The position numbers and the translations under genes were made by a program. The notes beneath the pieces were generated by a model. The model was given only the letters and a program-made list of their open reading frames with translations, ran no database searches and was not told the DNA's origin. A DNA stretch of 64,000 bases from Sipunculus nudus (taxonomy: Eukaryota > Annelida > Sipuncula > Golfingiida > Sipunculidae): contig CM049313.1 in the NCBI GenBank assembly GCA_026874595.1, positions 50,767,659-50,831,658 of the forward strand, in the 5' to 3' direction. Shown piece after piece: positions 50,201 through 62,200 of this stretch (position 1 is the first letter of the stretch; every line of letters begins with the position of its first letter).

Positions 50201-53200
50201 ATTAATCTAGATTCCTACTGTGTCTAGTGTGTACATTGATGTGAAATTAGTCCAAAATGAATATATTACATTTTTTTTTTAATATAAATAAAAGCCATAA
50301 AACCAGGTACTTTTGATCATAATTTAAATGTGTGAATTTTGTATATTCTGGATTCTCAACATAATTGTTTGGTGAAAACTGAATAAATGCCAGTAATGGT
50401 GGGAAAACTTTACAATTGTATTTAAATACAAATATGAATATGTACTCCATTATAAAATGTCTTGCATAAAGAATTGGAATTCAGGTAAAAATGAAAGTAT
50501 ATGAATACCAGTGCAAATACTTTCAAAATGTATTCATGAATGCATTCATGAATATATTCTTTAATATTATTTTAATAATCATTTCAGTTATATTTCATTT
50601 TAAAAAATCATAAGATTCTCTTATTATTTTTAATAAAAATTATATTTGGGACAATATTTGTAATTTTTTTTTAATAAATAGTTAAACTCTTATATCATAT
50701 GTTCTGCTTATAAGTTATATGGCCAAGTCAAAATCTGTGTGACAATAGTACTCCATTTGTTAATAAAATAAATGAAATCAATCCTCTTCCCTGTCTCCAA
50801 AGATAATATCATAATCATACATAAGCTAAACACCAACAACTCATAATAAAGCTTATATTTATTACCACACCAAACCAGCTCATTCCTAAATCATATTTTT
50901 TAATCATATATAACAGCTGAGCGCCGTGACCCATAGGTCCCTTGTTACAGTTTGAGAATAACTCTTTTTAAGAGGCTTCTATGAAAAATGTTGACTCTGA
51001 AACTCAGTTTTGATATGCCTTTCACTATACGTGTGTTATCGTGTATAGTGTTGCGAGGGTATTATCATTATTGGTATCAATTGTGAGTAAATGTATGATT
51101 ACAGCCCTATATCTGCAATAACCTCACCAATGACAATGTGATGTGTCAATCAATGATTGCCTTCAGAATATTGATAAGTGTACTGTTACCTACTACCTTG
51201 TCTCCTAGGGAATAAAAAATAACAGTCTTGTCACTGGCATGACTGGTACATTTCATATTCATTACTTTCACTTTTCTATTGATTTTTAGCCACACGAATT
51301 TGACGAATGTAGGTTTGATGTGTCAGTCAACGATTGCCTTTGGTATTTACGAGCACAAAATGCAGAGGAAAGGCAGAGATGGATTGATGCCCTGGAAATT
51401 CACAGAGTAAGTACACAAATCACTGCACACTTAAACACAAAGACAAATGCAGAGATACACTTAATATCCACGTTTTAAGCACCTAGTTTCTCTTCTTGAT
51501 ATGTTTATATTCCATAATTAATTACGTCAAATTTTAGAAGTCATATCATACTTTTTAAAGGTGACACAAAACATTATTTTATCAGTATTGGTGTCAGTAT
51601 TATTTTTATTATGCCCTTCTAAATGCATAAAACCTGAAACATTATGCCCTACTAAATGCATAAAACCTGAAACAAACAGGCTTAATACTGTAGCATATCA
51701 TTTTGGTTGCAGTCATTATCTTTCATTAGGCAGTTGAACTTATAAGTCTAGGACCTATATATGTTAAAGATACCCTATGCTTTAAGGTATAATTATCTTT
51801 GACTCAACTTAAGTGGGATCTGTCTGTAATATGGAGGTGCCTGTACTACAGAGGTGCCCTCAAGAATAGTTTTCCCTATATTAAAAACCCCTGCTTGAAT
51901 TATTACTATTACATTACACACAAATTTTAATTATGCATGCATAACCTGAGTACTGATCATAATTTTATATACAGTATCAATCAAATTCAAGGGATCCAAG
52001 TCGGACCAAGTGTGTGTGATCTGTCAGAATAATTTTCATAACACAAGTATGTAAGGAATAAATTGTATCAGAAAAGTGTGGTATTTACAGTTCATATGTA
52101 ATTCTCCTGATATTTTCCAGATACAGCAGGAATCTTGTCAATCAAATTGCTTGTTCTATTCATATATATTCAACATGATGAGTACAGTTTAACACAGGCA
52201 GTGTAAATTCCAGAGCCCTTTTGTTCGATAAATCATATGACATGAATATGCAAGGGTTCATTGTACTGTGACATAGTGTCATATACTGATATAGTACTGT
52301 GTGCCAACTTAAAAGGTATGCTTTTTAGGTAAGGAAAGCATGAGAGTGCTTAATACATAATATCTTGATATACATGGATCTGTTATTTGTAAAATTGTCA
52401 TTGAAAGACAGGTTGACCTTTTTATGGAATACCTTTGCTTTTTAGCCCTCAGCCCTTAGGCTGATGGGCTATTGTCGTCACCCAAGCTGTCCGTTCGTCC
52501 GGCCGGCGGGCGTCCGTTAACTTTTACCTTGTGAGCGGGATATCTTGAGAAGGATTCACCGTCAAAATTTTATTTCCTCGGTAAAGATGTATATCGACAA
52601 AAACTCGGTCAAGTTCGAAGATGGGTGACCTTGACCTATTTTTCTACATTTTAGAGCTGATTATAGAAAAACCCTTATATGCTTATTACTCAGGAAACAT
52701 TTGGTGGATTTTCACAAAACTTAGTATGATTATTGGGACTGATGGTCTGTACCTGCTACACAAGTTTGGTGGCGCCACCTACAATTTCTGATTTTTAATG
52801 AATTTTTATCGGATTTTTCAACTTTGGGCTTGTGAGCGGGATATCTCTAAAAAGATTCACCGTGGGAATTTTATTTTTTCGGTGAAGATGTATATTGACA
52901 AAATCTCGGACAAGTTCAAAGATGGGTGACTTTGACCTATTTTCCTACGTTTTACAGCTGATTATAGAAAAAACATTTAGAAGCTTATTTCACAGGAACC
53001 ATTGGGTGGATTTTCACAATACTTACTATGATCATAGGGACTGATGGTCTGTAAATGCTGCACAAGTTTGGGGGCACCACCTACAATTTCTGATTCTTAA
53101 TGAATTTTTCTTGGATTTTTCAACTTTGGCCTTGTGAGCGGGATATCTCTAAAAGGATTCACAATAGGAATTTTATTTCTTTGGTGAAGATGTATATCGA

Positions 53201-56200
53201 CAAAATCTCGGTCAAGTTTGAAGATGGGTGACCTTGACCTACTTTTCAAGGTCACAGAGCTTATAATAGAATAAAACTTATAAGCTTATTTTTCAGGAAG
53301 CATTTGGTGGATTGTTATGAATCATGGTACATACCTCTCCATTTTAAATTTATAACTGAGACATGTACAGATATACATCCATGTGAGAACAGATATTTAG
53401 TACTTGTTACTGTTACCACCTCTAAACACTGTTCTTTTGGTTGAGGGCTTTTGTCAGCTTCTGCTGAAATTCTAGTTTGCTTTGGTAGACCTTTGCTTTT
53501 TGAGATAAGTCAATTAGTTCTAAACTAAACCCCATAGAATTTTCGAAATTTCAGCAAGCTGAGTCTGGGTACGGGAGTGAGAACAGTTTACGAAGACATG
53601 GGTCTATGTTGTCCTTGACATCGGCTGCCAGTTTGTCAACAGCTTCTGCATCATCGTTCAAGGTAAATGCTTCCAGACACATGAAACATAATATTGTCAC
53701 ATGAGAATATTTTGTGTCCTTGTATATTTATGGATTTTCAAAAGATTTGTACCAAGTACTTCTAAATATAATTTAACTTCCTCTTGTCTGTATAATATAA
53801 GTATTGCACATATCTTTCATCACTGACGTTAAAACTGAATTGACCCAAGATAAAGACCTCAATATAAAGACCTAAACCCAGAGAAAGAAACTTTCTTGAT
53901 CCAGTTCATCGACCTAGTGTTAGAAACTTTCTTTATCCAGTTCATCGATCCAGTGTAAGTAAAATTCTAGATCAAGTTCATCCACTTGATACATCTAATA
54001 GATGACCCTGTAATAGACTCTTCATGAAATCTCTGAGGTAATGTCAAGTTCCTTGGTATTGATAGAAAAAATTTAAAAATTAAATTAGGACACACTTATC
54101 ATCATCCTTCACTTCAAGGCCAACAAATGGCATTTCTGATTTGTGACCACAGAGGAGTTGTGTGATGATTTATTGTCACAGTCATTGGTAATGTAGACTT
54201 GATTTTTCAGTTCAGCTTTCCTTGAAATACAGCATGGATATTGGTATGCTTTACAGACATTGTGTAACTGCCTTGGCTGTTCTCTACTTGATGACAGACA
54301 TGTTATCAATGTGGTATCTGTTTATTTAGCGAGGACGTGGGCTGAAAGAGAAGCTGGCAGAAATGGAGACCTTCAGGGACATCCTGTGCCGACAAGTTGA
54401 TACACTACAGAGCTACTTTGATGCTTGTTCCTCCGCTATCACCAGCAATACAATCCATGATCGTAAGTCTTGCCAACTCTAGCAATACCATCCGTGAATG
54501 GAAATCTTGCAATCTAGCTAGCAATACCATCTATGATCGCAAGTCTTACCAACTCTAGCAATTCCATCCATGATCCTAAATCTCATTTATTGAAGTTTTC
54601 TTATTGAAATAGCTTTTCTAATAGCAACTTTACTCTAAAAGTTTTGAATATATTTTGTATGAATATTGTTGAGGAATAAACTATGAAATTTCAGAGGTAA
54701 CCTTGTTACATAATATATATTTTATTCTAAGGATTATGTACCTGTGAGACAAAGGGCAGTTTCTTTGTCCCAGAAGGCTATTCATTGGTATTAGAGACAA
54801 TGTTTGATCTGCAGCTCACTTTTAAACCATGTTAGTAACTGTGACAGTATGTAGATACAAGACAGTTTGATAAGGTTCCTGGTGGAGGTGTCCATGTAGG
54901 CTGTGATGACACATCTAGTTGTATTTGTTTCTCCTTTGCAGTGGCTAGTGATGATATAGATGACGTAGATGATTTTGATTCTCCACAAACGAACGGCACC
55001 AGCAGTACCCACACGAGCATCCCAGGGGGCTACACCTCAAAGGCTGACATAGGTCAGAGGTCAAATATTTCTACATGTCTGCATTCAGTGTCTGTAAAGA
55101 TGTTTTACAGCACATGTTTTCACAAAGATGTCAAAGTGATACTACTCTTTGAAATTATATGTGATTGTAACCATTTTATCTATTTTGATATGGCTGTCAT
55201 ATGAGTATAATGGTACACCCACCGTCCGTCTGTCTGGCTGTCTGTTAACTTTTAGTGTCACAACGATAACTTACCTAGACTCTGATGGATTTTCATGATT
55301 CTCATCATAACTACTCACCAACGGGTTATCTCTTATCAAAATTAACGCATATTTAATGAGGTCAGTGGTCACTAGATACATGTTTATAATGCACGTTTGT
55401 GGTGCTCTTGTTACCTTTTCTTTTATTTTTCACCTTTGTATTGCATAACATAAAATATTAAACATTTCATTAACCTATTCATTTTCTTCAGAAGTGTTGA
55501 TACCAATGAAAATATACAACCAGATACCATGCTCTCACATTTTGTATTATATATTGCATAATGCAAAACAAAGTTTACACCAGTTTGGTTTATAGCAATT
55601 TACAAATATATGCGGTTATTTTATTATTCATCTGAGCCTCAATGGCCATTGGTCACATGTAAGTAAAATGTTGTGTTTGTCTCTAACAGCCAGTATCCTG
55701 CAGCAACATGGGGCACATGCAATAGACTTCAAAGGTGAAGCCTTCACATTCAAAGCGACTACAGCAGGCATCTTAGCCACTCTGGGTCATTGTATAGAGT
55801 TGATGGGCCAGAGGGAGGAAGCCTGGAGGAAGCGACTAGAGAAGGTCAGTATGTAAATAATGTGCACAGAGGTTGATAGTTAGGCAACTAATATGTAGCT
55901 TTTAATTGCCCCACATGAATATTTACTTGCCCCACATGAGTCAGTCGTCATATCCACTAAAGCGATGTGTTTTGTAAAATACGTGTGTTGCCTGATGGAT
56001 TGTATGTTAGACAAGAAACCTGTTCAAGTTTTTGTTTATAAGTTATATTTATCTTTGGTTTTTGTTCAAAGAAAAGTATAGTAACTGTAAGGGAAAGAGG
56101 TATTATCAACAAAATTTCATTTCTCCTAGAAAGAAAATGGACTGAAAATAAGTTGAGATTTAATGTTGGACCCTCATGCCCAGTTTGGCAACAAAGGTTC

Positions 56201-59200
56201 AACTTTTGGTTGCCCTACCACCATTATCTGGATTTTTTACTGGCCCCAAGCACACAGTTAACTGATCATGTCAGGCCCTCTAATGTGTTATCTTTTTTGT
56301 CTGGACATTTAAGGGGACAGCTTAACTCTTTGAACATATGGAATTTCAAATACCTGAAGTGCACCCCTCCCCCTTAAAGACCTGATCTGTTGGACTTTAT
56401 CATATCACTGACTCTGTAACTGAATATCTCATTGATATGGGTAAAGAAAAGCCACTCTTTTATGTGAGATGCTGAAATATTGGTATCATTTAATATATAC
56501 ATGTGATCACTAGCAATGAGAAATTTTTCATGACCATAAAGAGTGAGGGGGTGTGATGGCTGTTTATTTTGGGAGGTGTTCTTATCAGGTTTAAAGTGTT
56601 TTGTTCAGAGGTATCTTAAGTCTAAGCTATTTAACTTTTGAAAAGTAATATTGAAAGAGTAGGAAATAAAACATGAGGCCTGAATAGTTGTGTTGAGACT
56701 CCCTATCACAGTTGAGCCCCTATCCACTCCACTGACCAAGTGAAAGTGGACAGAATTTAAGCCGCTACCCCAGCTAGTGTGCTGTGTGTCAAATTGTCAA
56801 CGAGACACTACTTTGATGAACATTGTAGATAACACTTGTTTTCTATGATGAACGTTGTAACGAGATAACACTCCTACACTTGTTTTCTTTGATGAATATT
56901 GTAGATAACATGTTTTCTTTATGAATGTTGTATTATTCTGACAACACTTGGTTCTTTGATGAACATTGTAGACAACACTTGTTTTCTATGATGAACATTG
57001 TAGATAACACTTATTTCCTGGCATATCTCTCAGACTTAGGTGACACTAACTGACATGCTTATTTTGTGTTATTAATTTTCACAATTTTCATTTACTTTAA
57101 CTTACTGTATAGTCTACTGTAGTTTAATGTCAGTAATGTGATAAAAATTTAAAATACAATTTCAGTTTATTTGTGTGTTTCAGGAAACTGAAAAGAGGAA
57201 AAAAGTATATGATGCATACAAAAACCTTTTATCTGAGAGACCCAGACACATCATTGTTGGAGGGCCAGATTATGAGGTAAGAAATACATAAATATAACAT
57301 TGTGGTTTATAGATAACAGGCTCAGGGAAGAGTGACTGAAGAAGTACACTTGATGTGTCCACACAGGGCAGTTTTGGTTAATGGGAGATGTGATCCAGAA
57401 TTTGGATGTAAGGAAGACCATACATAATATATGTAACTAGGACATAAGGTCCTGTGATCTCATCATGTAGGTAACTGGGTCATTGTAACCCAGTTTACAT
57501 TAACTGAGAACCCCAGATTTGACTGCATCAGGGGGTTTTCTTTAGAGGGCTTCAAGGGGGAGGTTGTGGGGAGGGAGCTCCTTTTTAGACCTATCAAAAG
57601 TCTTGACATTAAATGACATGCATAATACTAAAAAGCAGCACCTGATTTTGCATCTTGCAAAGTTTTCTTCTGTATAACCTAGTAATTTGCTGCTGCACAT
57701 TAAATCCCTTTTTGAGTGAGGGAGCTCAAGCATGAATTTCATTACCAGATCCATCATTAAATATTTGGAAGTGTCTAATGTATACGGTTCTTATCATCCA
57801 TCAGTTGTTTGATGCAGTTGAAAATCATTATTCACAGCCTTTTCCTGAGTTTTGTATCTCGGGCAGAAGTTGATCAGTACCAGTGTCATACATTGATAAA
57901 AATATGTGGAATACTACATGTCAAACTTGTAATCATCACTGAAAAATCTGTAACACAGTAGTAACTAATGGGGACCAATTATGTATGCATGTGTCCATAT
58001 ATGTAGAGACTACAATCGGAGAAAGTCTTATTATGTTGTGGTCTCTGGTTGATTGGAGTTTGTCCTAGTAGAGGCTATGATCAGAGTTTGTCCTAGTAGA
58101 ATCGCTGATCCTACTAGTAGAAAGTCTGTTCGGGGTTTCTCCTAGTAGAAAGTCTGATCAGACTTTGTCCTAGTGGGGTTGACGATTCTACTGGATCGGA
58201 GTTTGTCCTGTGACATATATACATTTATACATGAATTCATGCGTATTTGTTGTAATAAATACATGTCATGGTGAAGATTGAAATCCATGAAGAGCTCAAC
58301 AACTCATTGGTTATCATGACTTGACCAGCTGTAAAACCACCAAGGCTTGATAGTTATCTTATTTTTGTGTGATCTGTGCTTGCATAGGCAGATGTGACCC
58401 ATTTCCCTGTTGTTGTTTCTTAATCAGGAAGGTCCACATTCAGCCATCAATGAAGACGAGTTCTTTGATGCTGTTGATGCTACGTTAGATAAACTAGAAA
58501 AAGAGGAGGAAAAGGTAGGTCTTAAACTTAATTGGTGGACACTCACCTGGGCCAAATTCTGAATTGAACTGAAATTGTATTTGAAAATTGTATGAATTGG
58601 AATTGGATTAAATTTTAATTCAGATTAACTTTTAGGCTCAGATGAATTGAGTGGAATTGATAAAAAATTGTTCAGCTTTAACATTTCCTTTAGGTGCCTC
58701 TAAATGGTTGTCTTTATTGATATTTTTGTATCAGCACATTCACCAATGCAGTATGTTGAAAATATTTTAATTGCAAATTGAATTTGAATATATTGGAATA
58801 TATTGATTTTGAATAGAATTTGATTACAATGGAAGACTCATATGTGAATTGACCTAAAGTCTGGGTACACAGTGATTGTCTGTAGCAGTCATTACTCTTT
58901 GGTTTGACCATAAAAATTCAGCAGTCTTGCCTACATCATTGTATCCCCAGACAAAGTTGGGATACTATGGTTTCATGATGGTCCCGCCGCCACCGCCGCC
59001 GCAGAAAAATCTTGTGAGCGGGATAACTCAAAAAATATTTCACTAATCTTTTTCAAACTTTACATTTGTATAGATATAGGTAAGGGGACGAAGCCTTTTT
59101 AAACTGGGGTCATGACCTATGCTAGGAGAGTGACCTTGACCTTGAATAGGTCCATTTTTGCTGAAAATAACACAAATTCTTAAATATCTCCAGTAAGCTT

Positions 59201-62200
59201 GCATGGACTGGTCCAAAAATCAAGGTGACCAAAGATCTTTGATAGCCTTGTGATATTCCGGAAACTGGTGGCGCCACCTATTATCCTTTTCTTGTTTTTA
59301 CACCTTTTAATACCCCCATAATTGCCACTTGACAGTACTGTAAGCATTATAAGTCAAAAACTAATAGACAAATTTCTTTCATATTATGCACATGTAGAGA
59401 GATGGGTTATGGGATGAGGTCTATTTACATTTGGGTCATGACCTTTACCATGAGAGTGGCCTTGACCTTTAATGTGTCCATATTAGGTGAAAATCACACA
59501 CCTCTTATGATATCTCCAGTGTTGATAGCCATATGGATTTCAAACGTGACTTATGTATGGCCCACCACTAAAGTAAGAACCCTATAGGTTCTAGGGTCAT
59601 GAGGTCAAAGGTCAAGGTCACTGGGCTCCCATCTTAAAAGATACTGTGGATGCAATTAAAGCCAAACTTTCATCCCAGGTCTTCCATCTTGAATATATAG
59701 CTCACTTGCCAATAGTGGATGATCCATATCAATTTTGGGGTCACAAGGTCAAAGGTCAAGGCCACAGGAGCTATCTGTCAAAAAATTAGTTTCTGGATGA
59801 TAATTCCTGCTTTTATTGATGTCTTGATTTCAAACTTGACTTATATATGTGCCATTGAAAAGGCAAGACTCCAATTGATTTTGGGGTCATGAGGTCAAAG
59901 GTCAAGGTCACAGGACACATCTTTAAAAAGATTGTGGATGCATTTTCAGCCAAACATTTCATCTCAGATCTTTCATCTTGCACATATAGTTCATCTGCCA
60001 ATAGAGGAAGACCCCTATCAATTTTGAGGTGACAAGGTCAAAGGTGAAGGTCACAGGAGCCATCTGTCCAAAAATTAGTTTCTGGATGATAATTCCTGCT
60101 TTTATTGATGTATGGATTTCAAACTTGACTTGTATATGACCCATTGGAAAAGCAAGACCTGAATAGATTTTGGGGTCATGAGGTCAAAGGTCAAGGTCAC
60201 AGGACACATCTTTAAAAAGATTGTGGATGCATTTTCAGCCAAACATTTCATCTCAGATCTATCATCTTGAACATATAGTTCACCTGCCAAGAGTGGAAGA
60301 TCCCTATCAATTTTGAAGTCACAAGGTCAAAGGTGAAGGTCACAGGAGCCATGTGTCCAAAAATTAGTTTCTGGATGATAATTCCTGCTTTTATTGATGT
60401 ATAGATTTCAAACTTGACTTGTGTATGTCCCATTGGAAAAGCAAGACCCGAATTGATTTTGGGGTCATGAGGTCAAAGGTCAAGGTCACAGGACACATCT
60501 TTAAAAAGATTGTGGATGCATTTTCAGCCAAACATTTCATCTCAGACATTTCATCTTGCACATGCAGTTCCCCTGCCAATTCAAGCTTGGATTAATACAT
60601 GGATTTTAAACCTGACACATATATGGCCCATCAATAAATCTAGACCTCTATTGATTTATATATAAAAGTGGATGATCAATATCAATTTTGGGGGCACAAG
60701 GTCAAAGGTCAAGGCCACAGGAGCCATCTGTGATGTGCCAAAAGGTCAAGGTCACAGGACCAACATATTCATAAAGATTGTGGATTGATAGATGGAAGAA
60801 ACAATAATTGCTTGCCAAATGTCAGTATATATGCTGCTGAAAATAGGGGCCTATTCTTAAAGGGGGTGGGGGGCTTACTATGTCTGGGGATAATCTGGCA
60901 CCTGTGCTGCCAAGAAATGTCTAGTTTTCATATATGTTTGCTTTTTGTTTGCCAAAAAATGTGGACTCACTTTCTTTCATTTACAATTTTGATATAACTG
61001 ATACTTGAAGGGTTGTCTGTAGAAGATTATTTTATTTCATTTCACAGAAGCTGCAAGTTAAATCGGAACAGCCTCCCAGAACTTCTTTGACTTCATTAGA
61101 TCCAACACATCAGTTATATGATGAAGTAAGTAGTCAGACTAGTCTACTACCAAAGTCTGCGTTTACAAAGCTGGCAGTCACATGACATTTACTGTAATTG
61201 ACCACCATTTTTTTACATTGATAAAATGTGAGCTTATGTCTGTTCTTTTATGTCAAACATGTATAACTCTATATATAAATGTGATAATTAAACAGATTTG
61301 TTGTTTACTTAAGATGTCCTATGCTTTCAGATCACAAAAATAGTAGAAGAACATATAGTGCATGCAGATATGACGGCAAGTGACGTGGCTAATTCTTGGC
61401 AGTTAATAGCTGAAGACGGTGAAATGAAAGTGTATAAAAGGGAGCTAGAAGAAAATGGAATGGTGGTCGACCCACTAAAAGCAGTTCACACTGTTAAGGT
61501 ATGCAGTGATAGGATATCCAGCTCTCATGTACTTTGCCCCTAGAGTATTTCTGTATTGGATTGTCATTCAAATTATCAATCTTGGGAGTTCGCTTTCAAC
61601 ATACTAATGGATCATCAACAGCATATCAATACAGATGATTGATTTTTAGTAGCTTTTGAGTAATGTATTTTTCAGTAGAAAAGCAGTTGGAATGTAGAAG
61701 GAGGAAATTTCTGACCAAATATGGACCTGTGTATCCTCTCAAGGACCTCGATATAGGCCATCCATTGACTAATATATGTAATAATTTGTAAGCCTATATG
61801 TTTATATGTGTTCCACTACCCCTGTCCACCTGATTTTTTGTGTTTATCTCTACATAATACAAACTTGCCAAACAAATATCCCCCAGTGGCATAAAGAAGC
61901 AGATGCATAATTTTTGGTACCTTACCTGCTCAAGAAATAAATATTATTTACTTTACAGCCTGGTTAACATTTTTTTATGAAAGGCTGAAGTGAACTATAA
62001 CCCATGAGGAATATAACATTTCCTGATCTAGCATAGGCATCATTGCACTATGATAGTTATCCCCCCATGGCTAATCAGTGGTTCACAGCAAATAGTAAAC
62101 TCATATATATCTTTTGTTCATGGCGTCCCAAATAAGTGGTCATCGTTTATCCTCCTTGGATAAGGATATAAAATAAAGTGATGTAACAGTGAGGCGTGTG

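Noticed and set aside
59813-60579. Series of 61-62 codon minus-strand open frames with related sequences
   Set aside because: They are the same frame seen in successive ~290-bp units of the modular repeat at 58942-60892, not a gene family.
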